DNA from: Rhodococcus triatomae
GTDB taxonomy: Bacteria > Actinomycetota > Actinomycetes > Mycobacteriales > Mycobacteriaceae
Assembly: GCF_014217785.1 (NCBI RefSeq)
Contig: NZ_CP048814.1
Span: forward strand, 4,588,001-4,652,000
Length of the DNA: 64,000 bases
Direction of reading: 5' to 3'
The translations under genes and the position numbers were made by a program. Every line of letters starts with the position of its first letter. Positions within the stretch are counted from its first letter, which is position 1. Under the pieces are notes generated by a model, which did no database searches, was not told the origin of the DNA, and saw only the letters and a list, made by a program, of their open reading frames with translations. Shown here one piece after another: positions 18,611 through 26,494 of the stretch.

Positions 18611-19300
18611 CTACTTCGAGACCTGCATCCGAGGCGGAAGTTCGAGCGCGGGGTCGAATTCGTCCTCGTCGTCGAACTCGTTCTCCTCGAGAGTCTTGAA
18701 GTACCGCGTGATCGTCTTCGTGGACACGCCGATTTCCTCGGCGATCCGCTTCTTCGACATGCCCTGCCCGTACAGGTACCGGATGTAGTTGCCCTTCGTG
18801 TCGTCCACCGCCCTGGGCCGGCCGCCGACCCTGCCCCGCTCGCGCGCCGCCATCAGGCCCGCCGACGTCCGTTCACGAATCAGGTTGCGCTCGAACTCCG
18901 CGATCGCCGCGAAGATGTGGAAGATGAGCTTCCCTCCGGGAGTGGATGTTTCGATCCTGTCGTTGATCGATTCGAGTTGCACACCGCGTGCATCGAGTTC
19001 GTTGACGAGCTTGATCAGGTGGAGCAACGACCGCCCGAGCCGATCGAGGCGCCACACCACCAGGGTGTCGCCGGGGCGCAGGTAGGCGAACAGCTTCTGC
19101 AACTCCGGGCGGTCCTCCTTCGCTCCGGACGCGTGGTCGGTGAAGATCTTCCAGCACCCGGCCGCCTGTAGGGCGTCGAGTTGCAGATCGGTGTTCTGGA
19201 GTCCGGTCGACACCCGGCAGTAGCCCAGTTTCGAGCCGCCCTCACTCAGATTTGGACGGTCGATGCCCGTGTCGGACGTCTTCTGCAGCGTCACGGCCAC
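18611..19300 (-). CDS. Small serine recombinase (resolvase/invertase family)
   Basis: About 229-aa site-specific recombinase. The N-terminal catalytic domain has the nucleophile Ser in LGYCRVSTG (residue 31 from GTG 19300) and the arginine-rich active-site strand VVWRLDRLGRS; ENDRIETST-like and IFAAIAEFERNLIRERT segments follow. A Hin-type HTH (GMSKKRIAEEIGVSTKTITRYF) lies near residues 175-205. An acidic tail ending ELPPRMQVSK is longer than usual. GTG 19300 and GTG 19294 are both possible starts; neither has a strong Shine-Dalgarno. It is an orphan: no transposase is adjacent. The upstream region 19368-19500 is rich in TTGTGTCC/GGACAAA repeats and could be its recombination site. Confidence 0.88.
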   Translation of the reverse strand: MAVTLQKTSDTGIDRPNLSEGGSKLGYCRVSTGLQNTDLQLDALQAAGCWKIFTDHASGAKEDRPELQKLFAYLRPGDTLVVWRLDRLGRSLLHLIKLVNELDARGVQLESINDRIETSTPGGKLIFHIFAAIAEFERNLIRERTSAGLMAARERGRVGGRPRAVDDTKGNYIRYLYGQGMSKKRIAEEIGVSTKTITRYFKTLEENEFDDEDEFDPALELPPRMQVSK

Positions 19301-19367
19301 CGATCCCGAGGGTTCCGCGGGTCCACGGACCCCACCGGGGCGCTCCCGTCGCCGGAGAACGAAGCCA

Positions 19368-19500
19368 CGGGACAAAACCCGACCATGGACGCATTGTGTC
19401 CCATTCGGTTGTGTCCAGGGTTTTTGTCCGGTGCCGACCTGCGGCGTTCGACGGAGCCGATTCGCGTCCGGCACCGGGACAAATTCGGTGGTTTGTGTCC
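19368..19500. repeat. Cluster of GGGACAAA / TTTGTGTCC repeats, candidate res site
   Basis: Six related motifs lie in 133 bp upstream of the resolvase: GGGACAAAACCC (19369-19380), TTGTGTCC (19395-19402), TTGTGTCC (19409-19416), GGGTTTTTGTCC (19418-19429), GGGACAAA (19476-19483) and TTTGTGTCC (19492-19500). They form inverted pairs about 25-34 bp long, the size of resolvase subsites, for example 19369-19402 and 19476-19500. The assignment as a recombination or operator region is inferred from position and arrangement. The surrounding 19301-19541 has no supported gene. Confidence 0.5.
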
Positions 19501-19541
19501 GCCGGCAAAGGCACTGGTGGAACGGATCAGCAGGGGCGAAC

Positions 19542-19925
19542 TCACGGTGCGTCCGGCGCCGACACGACGATGCCGATGGTGCCCGACTTACCCCGCCGGA
19601 GCAGGCTGCCCTTCATCGCGAGCCACCCGACGATCCCGTACTTGCGAGAGATCGCGGACCGCGCCCGCTCGGTACCCGCCGCGTCGAGGATCGTCGCGCG
19701 GCCGGCGATCGCCGCACCTTTCGGGTTGCCGCGGGCATCACAGGCGGCGACGGTGACCTCGGGGTTGCGGCGGATCCGCTTGACCTTGTAGGAGTCGGTG
19801 ACAGTCCACACGACGAGCCCGTCTCCGTCGGGAGCAGCCCACAACGGAGTGGGTACCGCGGAACCGTCCTTCCGGAACGTCGTGAGCAGAACGTATTTCG
19901 CATGCGCAAGATCGCCGAGGCTCAT
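19542..19925 (-). CDS. PPOX-class F420-dependent oxidoreductase (Rv2061c-like)
   Basis: 127-aa split-barrel flavin/deazaflavin-binding protein. The sequence LAHAKYVLLTTFRKDG, PTPLWAAPDGDGLVVWT, YKVKRIRRNPEVTVAACDARG matches the Rv2061c family of predicted F420H2-dependent reductases. The start is ATG 19925, with the adjacent in-frame GTG 19928 also possible. In M. tuberculosis the homologue lies next to cobN; here it is about 14 kb away from cobN. It is divergent from another PPOX gene at 20044 with a 118-nt gap. The substrate is unknown. Confidence 0.88.
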   Translation of the reverse strand: MSLGDLAHAKYVLLTTFRKDGSAVPTPLWAAPDGDGLVVWTVTDSYKVKRIRRNPEVTVAACDARGNPKGAAIAGRATILDAAGTERARSAISRKYGIVGWLAMKGSLLRRGKSGTIGIVVSAPDAP

Positions 19926-20043
19926 CACTTCATCGTAGTGCGAGTCCCCGACACCGCCAGGACTCTGCGACCGAGCGCCGAATTCCGGACGCGGCACCGG
20001 GCCGGGCGTCGTACCGTGGAACCACGCGGACGAGGAGTCACCG

Positions 20044-20430
20044 ATGAGTCGATTCACCGATGCCGAAGCACAGTTCCTGGACGGGCAGCGTCTCGGACGG
20101 CTGGCCACACTCGGGCCGGAGGGTGGGCCGCAGTGCCGCCCGGTCGGATTCCGGCTCAACCGCGAGTTCGGCACCGTCGACATCGGCGGCTACGACCTGG
20201 CGCGCACCCGCAAGTATCGCAACATCCAGGCGGATCCGCGGGTGTCGTTCGTCGTCGACGACCTCGAGAGCATCGACCCCTGGCGTCCGCGCGGAGTCGA
20301 GATCCGCGGTACGGCGGAAGCGCTCGAATCCGAGTCCTTCGGCGGACGCGTCGGGCCGCTCATCAGGGTGCGGCCCATCCGCATCCTCGCCTGGGGGCTG
20401 GGATCACCCGACCACCCCTCTCCAGGCTGA
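20044..20430 (+). CDS. PPOX-class F420-dependent family protein (MSMEG_5819-like)
   Basis: 128-aa split-barrel protein. Diagnostic segments are TDAEAQFLDGQRLGRLATLG, GTVDIGGYDLARTRKYRNI, PRVSFVVDDLESIDPWRPRGVEIRGTAE and a C-terminal VRPIRILAWGL, matching the MSMEG_5819-type group. It probably binds F420 or a flavin and reduces an unidentified small molecule. It has no close functional link to its neighbours except the divergent PPOX gene. Confidence 0.87.
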   Translation: MSRFTDAEAQFLDGQRLGRLATLGPEGGPQCRPVGFRLNREFGTVDIGGYDLARTRKYRNIQADPRVSFVVDDLESIDPWRPRGVEIRGTAEALESESFGGRVGPLIRVRPIRILAWGLGSPDHPSPG

Positions 20431-20675
20431 CGAGTGCAGGGTGCTCCGACGATTGCAATCCAGAAGGAAACCGGTCGAAACACGGCGGCAATGCAACGCC
20501 GTCACTGTGTCCTCATGCATCCGAACAGTCCAGCCGGCGCGGTCGTGACCACATCCCCGGGCGTGCAGAAGTCGACCTGTCCGCCGGACCGCCTTCCTGT
20601 GGACGTGCGGGCACGCTGGTTCCGTACCGTCCGCGCTCTTCGCGAGTTGCCGGCACCGTCGCGTTCTCCGCTCCC
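20431..20675. other. Intergenic region between convergent genes
   Basis: 245-nt gap between the PPOX gene and the alpha/beta hydrolase stop. It is locally less G+C-rich than its surroundings. I see no supported gene, terminator hairpin or repeat. Confidence 0.4.
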
Positions 20676-21548
20676 CTACAACCCGGCGTCTTGATCCCCG
20701 CCGGGGCGGGAATCTTCGAGAAGGAACTCGAGTAGCGGCTCGGTCCTGCCGAATACCGCGTGCCCCACTCCCGGCAGGGTCATGACATCGGCGTGCGGAA
20801 TGCACTCGCGCACCCGGCGCGCCGTCCCCGCCGAATCGAACAGGACATCGCTGTCGCCGACCGTCACCTGAACGGGTACCCGGACACCGCGGAGTGCCTC
20901 GTCGCCGAACACCGGTAGCCGGGTACGCGGCCTGAACTGGGTGAACGTCAATGCCACCTCGTCCAGGAGTTGCCGGTACTCCCGGCCGTGCAGGCCGGTG
21001 ACCGTGGCCGCGGACCGACGGATGCCCCGCCTGCCGAACAGTCGCAGGAGGAGGGCGCGCGGAATCCAGCCCACCTTCTGACGGCCGATGCCGCCGGGGC
21101 ACAGCAGTGCCAGCCGCGTGACTCGTTCGGGCCGGCGGATCGCGTAGTCCAACGCCGTCCAGGCACCGAGAGACATTCCGAGGAGCGCGGCGTTGCCGAT
21201 TCCCTCCTCGTCCAGAACCGCGTCCAGCCACGACGCACAGGCGTCGGAGTCCAACGGTGGCCGTGTCGGCGCACTCCGTCCGGGCTCGCCGACGAGGTCG
21301 ACAGCGTAGGTGCGGAAGTGGCGCGACCAGGACTCCACGTCGTCGCGCCACGCCGTCGTGTTCGCTCCCGATCCGTGCAGGAGAACCAGCGGTGGTGCTC
21401 CGATCGGACCGGAGGCCACCACGAAGGTCTCACCCACGTGGGTGGGAATGTGGTGGTGCTCGGCGGCGACCGGCCACGCGCCCAGCGCCTCCGTATAGCG
21501 CCGGGCGATCTCCTGCGCACCGGTGGCGGACCGATAGATCGCGCTCAC
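20676..21548 (-). CDS. Alpha/beta hydrolase
   Basis: 290-aa alpha/beta-hydrolase fold protein. The oxyanion/HG motif is in LVLLHGSGANTTAW, the nucleophile elbow is LLGMSLGAW (Ser), the acid is probably Asp in VGDSDVLF and the His is in GVGHAVFG. The architecture suits a carboxylesterase or C-C hydrolase; the substrate is unknown. The start is GTG 21548, whose GTGA overlaps the stop of the upstream HTH gene, so the two are translationally coupled and the hydrolase is likely under the same autoregulated promoter. Confidence 0.88.
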   Translation of the reverse strand: MSAIYRSATGAQEIARRYTEALGAWPVAAEHHHIPTHVGETFVVASGPIGAPPLVLLHGSGANTTAWRDDVESWSRHFRTYAVDLVGEPGRSAPTRPPLDSDACASWLDAVLDEEGIGNAALLGMSLGAWTALDYAIRRPERVTRLALLCPGGIGRQKVGWIPRALLLRLFGRRGIRRSAATVTGLHGREYRQLLDEVALTFTQFRPRTRLPVFGDEALRGVRVPVQVTVGDSDVLFDSAGTARRVRECIPHADVMTLPGVGHAVFGRTEPLLEFLLEDSRPGGDQDAGL

Positions 21549-21982
21549 GTGGACAGGATCCCGTCCACGTAGTCGAGAAGGCGCGCGGTGTCCGTCACCG
21601 CACCGATGACGACGATCTTCATCCGGGCTCGCTCCTCGTCGTACACGGTCTGCACCCGCAACGGGGAGTCCCCCGGACGACCGGTACCCGCTGCGCCGAG
21701 CAGGAGCGTCGAGACCCGATCCGCCGTTGCCCGATCGACGGCGTCGACCTCGACGATGCTCGACACCTCGGCGTGTCGCCGACGAACCACGCTGTCCCGC
21801 AGTGGTTCCGGAACCGCGCGCCCGGTGAATGTCTCCAGGTCCTCCCGGGCGATCCGGTACTGCTTCCCGATGCGCACCGCGGGAAGTCTGCCTTCCCGGA
21901 CATAGTTGCGGATCGTGCGCACGTGAAGCCCCAGGTGTTCTGCCACCTGATCCACGGACAAGAATGCATCGCTCACAGACAC
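21545..21982 (-). CDS. Excisionase/MerR-type HTH regulator with C-terminal domain
   Basis: 145-aa protein. Residues 6-55 form an excisionase/BldC-like winged HTH (FLSVDQVAEHLGLHVRTIRNYVREGRLPAVRIGKQYRIAREDL). Residues 65-145 form a separate domain of unknown family, possibly a ligand or oligomerization module. It is coupled to the alpha/beta hydrolase by a GTGA overlap. A palindrome with perfect 7-bp arms (21994-22013) lies 11 bp upstream of its ATG and is a good candidate for autoregulation. An excisionase role is unlikely because no integrase is nearby. Confidence 0.82.
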   Translation of the reverse strand: MSVSDAFLSVDQVAEHLGLHVRTIRNYVREGRLPAVRIGKQYRIAREDLETFTGRAVPEPLRDSVVRRRHAEVSSIVEVDAVDRATADRVSTLLLGAAGTGRPGDSPLRVQTVYDEERARMKIVVIGAVTDTARLLDYVDGILST

Positions 21983-21993
21983 ACTCTATATGC

Positions 21994-22013
21994 ATGTATA
22001 GAGACGATCAATC
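21994..22013. promoter_or_regulatory. Palindromic operator candidate upstream of HTH gene
   Basis: Arms CTCTATA and TATAGAG flank a 6-nt centre TGCATG. It is AT-rich against a G+C-rich background and placed immediately upstream of the HTH-hydrolase operon start, within the divergent region shared with alkB. Confidence 0.55.
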
Positions 22014-22085
22014 AGGACAGTTGAGTGCTTTTCGGGAATCTCTCATGCTTCGACGCCAGCGCATACGGGCTCCCCGGGACCACCG

Positions 22086-22140
22086 TTGACATATTACAAC
22101 TCTGTGTCTACCGTCATAACAACGAACGCTCTTTTGTTCG
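22086..22140 (+). promoter_or_regulatory. Candidate alkB promoter and inverted repeat
   Basis: TTGACA (22086-22091) is followed after 17 nt by TACCGT (22109-22114), a reasonable sigma70-type pair. Downstream, CGAAC (22123-22127) and GTTCG (22136-22140) form an inverted repeat with an 8-nt centre. It would lie in the transcribed leader of alkB and could bind the TetR regulator encoded at the end of the operon. Both assignments rest on position only. Confidence 0.4.
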
Positions 22141-22194
22141 CGATGGCGAATCAGTTACCCGCATTTGTTGCGTCACGAGACACTGGAGGAAGCT

Positions 22195-23385
22195 GTGTCC
22201 ACCCTCTCCTATACCGAATCCGACGGCCGGACAGCCCTGTGGCGAGACCGTAAGCGCTACCTGTGGCTCCTGGCGCTCATTCCGTCCTCGGCCACGTTCA
22301 TCGCCTGGGGCATGGTCTGGCTGACGAGCTGGAACGTCTTCTGGTGGGCGGGTCCGATCATCGCCTTCGTGATCATCCCGATCATCGATGTTCTCGCCGG
22401 TGAAGACGGTAAGAATCCGCCCGACGAGGTGATCGACGCCCTCGAGAACGACCGCTACTACCGCTGGTGCACCTACGCCTACATTCCGCTCCAGTACTCG
22501 TCGTTCGTTCTCGCGTGCTACGTCTGGGCGAACTGGGATCTCAGCGTGCTGTCCAATATCGGGCTCGCCGTCACCGTCGGTGTCACCGCTGGTATCGGTA
22601 TCAACACCGCCCACGAACTCGGCCACAAGAAGGAGAACGTCGAGCGCTGGCTGTCGAAGATCGTCCTCGCCCAATCCGCGTACGGGCACTTCTACATCGA
22701 GCACAACCGCGGGCACCACGTCCGGGTCTCCACTCCGGAGGATCCCGCGAGCTCGCGGTTCGGTGAGACCTTCTACCGCTTCTGGCCCCGCAGCGTCGTC
22801 GGCGGAGTGAGGTCGGCGTGGCATCTCGAGAAGGCCAGGTTCGAGCGTCTGGGCACCACGCACTGGAGCATCAGGAACGACGTCCTCAATGCGTGGCTGA
22901 TGACCCTCGTTCTCTTCGCCGCCGTCTTCGCGGTCTTCGGGATCGGCATCTGGCCGTACGTCCTCATCCAGGCGGTCATCGGCTTCTCCCTGCTGGAGGG
23001 GATCAACTACCTCGAGCACTACGGGCTGCGTCGGCAGAAGACGGCGTCCGGACGCTACGAGCGATGCACGCCCGCCCACAGCTGGAACAGCGATCGCCTG
23101 TGCACCAACGTGTTCCTGTACCACCTGCAGCGACACAGCGACCATCATGCGAATCCCACCCGCCGCTACCAGACGTTGCGCAGCATGGACCAGGCTCCGC
23201 AGCTCCCCGGTGGGTACGCGAGCATGATCCTGCTCGCGACGGTGCCGCCACTGTGGCGCACGGTGATGGACCACCGGGTGCTCGACCACTACGACGGCGA
23301 CATCACCCGGGTCAACGTGCAGCCCGGAAAGCAGGAGAAGATCTACGCCCGCTACGGCGCGACCGTCGACGGCGGTGCCGCATGA
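22195..23385 (+). CDS. alkB: Alkane 1-monooxygenase
   Basis: 396-aa integral-membrane non-haem di-iron monooxygenase that hydroxylates medium-chain n-alkanes to 1-alkanols using electrons from rubredoxin. Six hydrophobic segments are visible. All histidine motifs are present: HELGHKK (H140), EHNRGHH (E169-H175), LQRHSDHH (H314-H318), plus the AlkB signature NYLEHYGL. The GTG 22195 start has GGAGG 5 nt upstream and beats the in-frame ATG 22165. The stop overlaps rubA1 (ATGA). The order alkB-rubA1-rubA2-rubB-tetR is the standard rhodococcal alkane operon. Confidence 0.97.
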   Translation: MSTLSYTESDGRTALWRDRKRYLWLLALIPSSATFIAWGMVWLTSWNVFWWAGPIIAFVIIPIIDVLAGEDGKNPPDEVIDALENDRYYRWCTYAYIPLQYSSFVLACYVWANWDLSVLSNIGLAVTVGVTAGIGINTAHELGHKKENVERWLSKIVLAQSAYGHFYIEHNRGHHVRVSTPEDPASSRFGETFYRFWPRSVVGGVRSAWHLEKARFERLGTTHWSIRNDVLNAWLMTLVLFAAVFAVFGIGIWPYVLIQAVIGFSLLEGINYLEHYGLRRQKTASGRYERCTPAHSWNSDRLCTNVFLYHLQRHSDHHANPTRRYQTLRSMDQAPQLPGGYASMILLATVPPLWRTVMDHRVLDHYDGDITRVNVQPGKQEKIYARYGATVDGGAA

Positions 23386-23567
23386 GCGCCTACATCTGTC
23401 CCGTGTGCGACTACGTGTTCGACGAAGCCTCCGGTGACGCCCGCGAGGGTTTCCCACCCGGCACCGCCTGGGACACCGTCCCCGACGAGTGGTGCTGCCC
23501 GGACTGCGGCGTGCGGGAGAAAGTCGACTTCCTTCCCCACCCCGCAGGCGCACGGCCCGCCGGCTGA
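23382..23567 (+). CDS. rubA1: Rubredoxin (AlkG1-type)
   Basis: 61-aa rubredoxin with two iron-ligand knuckles, CPVCDY and CPDCGV. An Arg follows closely after the second CxxCG (CPDCGVREKVDF), a feature reported for AlkG1-type rubredoxins that do not support alkane hydroxylation in complementation tests. Its exact role beside the second rubredoxin is therefore unclear. It is translationally coupled to alkB through an ATGA overlap and separated from rubA2 by 33 nt. Confidence 0.95.
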   Translation: MSAYICPVCDYVFDEASGDAREGFPPGTAWDTVPDEWCCPDCGVREKVDFLPHPAGARPAG

Positions 23568-23600
23568 TTCCCGAACACCCCACCCCCCTGGAGAACCGTC

Positions 23601-23792
23601 ATGACCGAGACCGCAACCACCTACAAGCTGTTCCGCTGCCTCCAGTGCGGCTTCGAGTACGACGAGGCACTCGGATGGCCCGAGGACGGGATCGAGCCGG
23701 GCACCCGCTGGGACGACATCCCCGACGACTGGTCCTGCCCGGACTGCGGCGCCGCCAAGTCGGACTTCGAGATGGTCGAGGTCGAGCGGTGA
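23601..23792 (+). CDS. rubA2: Rubredoxin (AlkG2-type)
   Basis: 63-aa rubredoxin with CLQCGF and CPDCGA knuckles and no Arg insertion after the second, so it is the AlkG2-type protein expected to pass electrons from rubredoxin reductase to AlkB. Its stop overlaps the rubB start (GTGA). Confidence 0.95.
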   Translation: MTETATTYKLFRCLQCGFEYDEALGWPEDGIEPGTRWDDIPDDWSCPDCGAAKSDFEMVEVER

Positions 23793-25027
23793 CCTCCTCG
23801 GTGCCCGCGGACGGGCGGATCGTCGTCGTCGGAACCGGCGTCGCCGGTGCCACCGCGGCGCAGACACTGCGGAGCGAGGGCTTCTCCGGATCGATCGTGC
23901 TGGTCGGAGAGGAATCGGAGATCCCCTACCGGCGCACGGCAGTGTCGAAGGGTCTGCTGTCCGGAAAGTCGGACATCACTCGTGTCGCACTGAAGCCGGC
24001 GGCGCACTGGCCCGACATCGACGTCGAGTTGCTCACCGGAACCACGGTGGTCGACGTCGATGCCGCGGCACGGACGGTGACGCTCTCCGACGGCGAGCAC
24101 CTCGGCTACGACGTCCTCGTCCTGGCCACCGGTGGGCGTCCCCGAACGCTGGGGCCTGATCATCCGCGCATTCACCACCTGCGGGCCTACCGTGACGTGC
24201 CTGCGCTCTACGAACGTCTGGCGGCCGGGGAGCGGCTGCTCGTGGTCGGCGGCGGCCTCATCGGGTCCGAGGTCGCCTCGACGGCCCGGGACCACAGCTG
24301 CGCCGTCACCGTCCTCGAGGCACAGACCCGGCCGCTGGCGCGCCTCCTTCCCGAAGCCGTCGGGTCGGTGGTCACCGAGCTCCACAAGAGCGCCGGAGTG
24401 GATCTGTACACCGAGGTCACGCTGTCGACGCTCGAGGCGGACGACACCGGGATCGTCGCCGTGGCCGCCGACGGCCGACGCTGGGCCGCCGACGCCGCGG
24501 TGGTGGCGATCGGGATGGATCCGGCGATCGAACTCGCCGAGAGAATCGGGGCCCGGATCGACGGCGGCGTCGTCGTGGACGAGTGGTTCCGCACCTCGGT
24601 CGACGGGGTCTACGCGATCGGTGACGTCGCGACGATTCCCCACGCCGCCCTCGGCGGGTGGTACCGGTGCGAGCACTGGAACAGCGCACTCGATCACGGT
24701 GCCGCCGTGGCACGGTCGATCCTCGGCACGGGGGCGCCCTTCGGCGCGGTACCGTGGTCCTGGTCCCAGCAGTTCGGGTCCAACATCCAGGTGGCGGGGT
24801 GGCCCGGCGCCGACGACGAACTCCTGGTCCGGGGCGACCTCGACGGGCGGGACTTCACCGCCCTGTGCCGACGGGACGGACGGCTGGTCGGAGCGGTGTC
24901 CATCGGGCGCCCCAAGGACATCCGCGCCGTGCGGGTGCTGATCGAGCATGCTCCGTTCACCACGGATCGGGTGCTCCTCGATCCGGAGACCGACCTGACG
25001 GCGCTGAGTGCGGCCGCGAGACAATGA
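23789..25027 (+). CDS. rubB: Rubredoxin reductase
   Basis: 412-aa FAD/NADH-dependent reductase of the ferredoxin/rubredoxin reductase type. The FAD-binding GxGxxG is in [14 protein letters not shown] near the N-terminus, and the second dinucleotide fold [14 protein letters not shown] is near residue 150. Both the ATGGRPR motif and the FAD-contacting GVYAIGDVA are present. The C-terminal region has [14 protein letters not shown], typical of actinobacterial rubredoxin reductases. GTG 23789 is the start given by the overlap with rubA2. Its stop overlaps the tetR start (ATGA). It completes the electron chain NADH-RubB-RubA2-AlkB. Confidence 0.95.
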   Translation: MTSSVPADGRIVVVGTGVAGATAAQTLRSEGFSGSIVLVGEESEIPYRRTAVSKGLLSGKSDITRVALKPAAHWPDIDVELLTGTTVVDVDAAARTVTLSDGEHLGYDVLVLATGGRPRTLGPDHPRIHHLRAYRDVPALYERLAAGERLLVVGGGLIGSEVASTARDHSCAVTVLEAQTRPLARLLPEAVGSVVTELHKSAGVDLYTEVTLSTLEADDTGIVAVAADGRRWAADAAVVAIGMDPAIELAERIGARIDGGVVVDEWFRTSVDGVYAIGDVATIPHAALGGWYRCEHWNSALDHGAAVARSILGTGAPFGAVPWSWSQQFGSNIQVAGWPGADDELLVRGDLDGRDFTALCRRDGRLVGAVSIGRPKDIRAVRVLIEHAPFTTDRVLLDPETDLTALSAAARQ

Positions 25028-25704
25028 CCACTTTCATGTCCACCATGTTGACGCCGCCGCGTACCGATGCCAGTCTTCCTGACATGTCCACGCCGCGTAC
25101 ACGTGTCCCCTACCAGGAGGCGGCGCGTCAGCTCCTGCGCGACACCGTCCTCGACACGACCCGCGAATTGCTGGCGGCCACACCGTGGAACGAGATCACG
25201 ATGGCGGACATCGCCCGTGAGTCCGGAATGAGCCGGCAGACCCTGTACAAGGAATTCAGTTCGCGCCAGGGCCTCGCCACCGCGTACCTGCTGCGGCTGG
25301 TCGACGCTTTCCTCTCGGGAGTGCGGCGCCAAGTCGAGACCCACGAGAACGACGCGCGCGGCGCGATCGAGTCGGCACTGGCCGGATTCTTCGCCGAGGG
25401 CGTCCTCGACCCGATGGTGCTCAATATCGTCGGTGACCGCCCGCAGCACGATCTGCTGAGTCTCGTGACCACGGACGGCACCCCGATTCTCGACCACGCC
25501 ACCGAGGAACTCTGCCGGATCTTCATGGACAGCTGGGCGAATCTGAGCCGCCACGACGGCGAGATCTTCGGCGCCACCGTCGTCCGGCTGGCGATCAGCC
25601 ACCTGACGCTCAACGTCGGAAACCCCGACCGGGTCGCGTCCGATCTCGCCGACCTGTTCGCGCCCTTCCTGGAACAGGCGGTGGCTAGGTCTTCCGGCCG
25701 GTGA
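25024..25704 (+). CDS. alkU: TetR-family regulator of the alkane operon
   Basis: 226-aa TetR regulator. The HTH at about residues 50-80 reads EITMADIARESGMSRQTLYKEFSSRQGLATAYL. The C-terminal ligand domain is typical of AlkU/AlkX proteins found last in alkB-rub operons, some of which sense fatty acids and repress their own operon. The first 20 residues include a second Met (MSTPRTRVP, residue 21), which may be the real start; ATG 25024 is kept because of the ATGA overlap with rubB. Its 3' end overlaps the convergent SDR gene by 20 nt. Confidence 0.9.
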   Translation: MTTFMSTMLTPPRTDASLPDMSTPRTRVPYQEAARQLLRDTVLDTTRELLAATPWNEITMADIARESGMSRQTLYKEFSSRQGLATAYLLRLVDAFLSGVRRQVETHENDARGAIESALAGFFAEGVLDPMVLNIVGDRPQHDLLSLVTTDGTPILDHATEELCRIFMDSWANLSRHDGEIFGATVVRLAISHLTLNVGNPDRVASDLADLFAPFLEQAVARSSGR

Positions 25705-26494
25705 AATGCGTCATCGTCTGATTGACGCCGAGCACATCCATCACCTTGTCGAAGACCGGCACGGGAAACAGACGTCCGGCCGGAAGTAGCCGGACCAGCG
25801 CCGGGAGGACGAGACGCCTTCGGCCCGACTCGATCCCGTCGAGAACGGCAGTCGCGACCTTCTGTTCGTCGAGGATGGGAAGCAGGCGCGGAAACCTGGT
25901 CCGGACACCGTCGAACATCCCGGTGTCGATGTAATAGGGACAGACGATGAACGTCCGCACCCTCGACCCCTGCGTGCGCAACTCCGCACGGAGCGACTCG
26001 TCGAAACCGACAGCCGCGAACTTGCTCGCCGAGTAGTCGGTCTGCTGCGCCACTCCCACCATTCCGGCCGCGCTGGCGATGGTCACGATCGCGCCCCGGT
26101 CGCGGGCGAGCATGCCGCCGAGAAACGCTCGGGTGACCCAGTACAGGCTCAGCGTGTTCACCTCGAACGTGCGCCGGATCTCCTCGTCCGTCGCGTCGAG
26201 AAGTGGTTTTCCGTCGACGATCCCAGCGTTGTTCAGGAGAATGTCGATGGCGCCTGCTTTCTCGGCTGCGGCGGCCACCGCAGCCTGATCCGTGACGTCC
26301 ACCGCGGCGAACTCCGCACGACCGCCGGCGCTGCGGATCTCGGAACACACCCGCTCCGCCGCATCCGCCGCGATGTCCCAGATCACCACCTCGGCACCTC
26401 GTTCGGCCGATCCCAGCGCGAACAGTCGGCCGAGCCCGTTTCCTCCTCCGGTCACCAGTACTCGCGCTCGCGCGAACGACGATCCTCTACCCAC
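25685..26494 (-). CDS. SDR-family oxidoreductase
   Basis: 269-aa classical short-chain dehydrogenase. The cofactor loop is VTGGGNGLGRLFA, followed by LLNNAGIV, the catalytic Ser in TIASAAG and Tyr-x3-Lys in YSASK. The C-terminal hydrophobic segment (LVLPALVRLLPAGRLFPVPVFDKVMDVLG) resembles membrane-associated lipid/retinol or 17-beta-HSD11-like SDRs. It overlaps the downstream end of the MFS gene by 8 nt, so it is probably co-transcribed with it, and converges on the alkane regulator. An alcohol or steroid substrate is possible but not shown. Confidence 0.88.
   Translation of the reverse strand: MGRGSSFARARVLVTGGGNGLGRLFALGSAERGAEVVIWDIAADAAERVCSEIRSAGGRAEFAAVDVTDQAAVAAAAEKAGAIDILLNNAGIVDGKPLLDATDEEIRRTFEVNTLSLYWVTRAFLGGMLARDRGAIVTIASAAGMVGVAQQTDYSASKFAAVGFDESLRAELRTQGSRVRTFIVCPYYIDTGMFDGVRTRFPRLLPILDEQKVATAVLDGIESGRRRLVLPALVRLLPAGRLFPVPVFDKVMDVLGVNQTMTHFTGRKT

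Noticed and set aside
18611-19541. Complete transposon around the resolvase
   Set aside because: No transposase, terminal inverted repeats or target duplication visible.
21545-21982. Phage or integrative-element excisionase
   Set aside because: No integrase or attachment site nearby, and the protein has an extra C-terminal domain and an operon partner.
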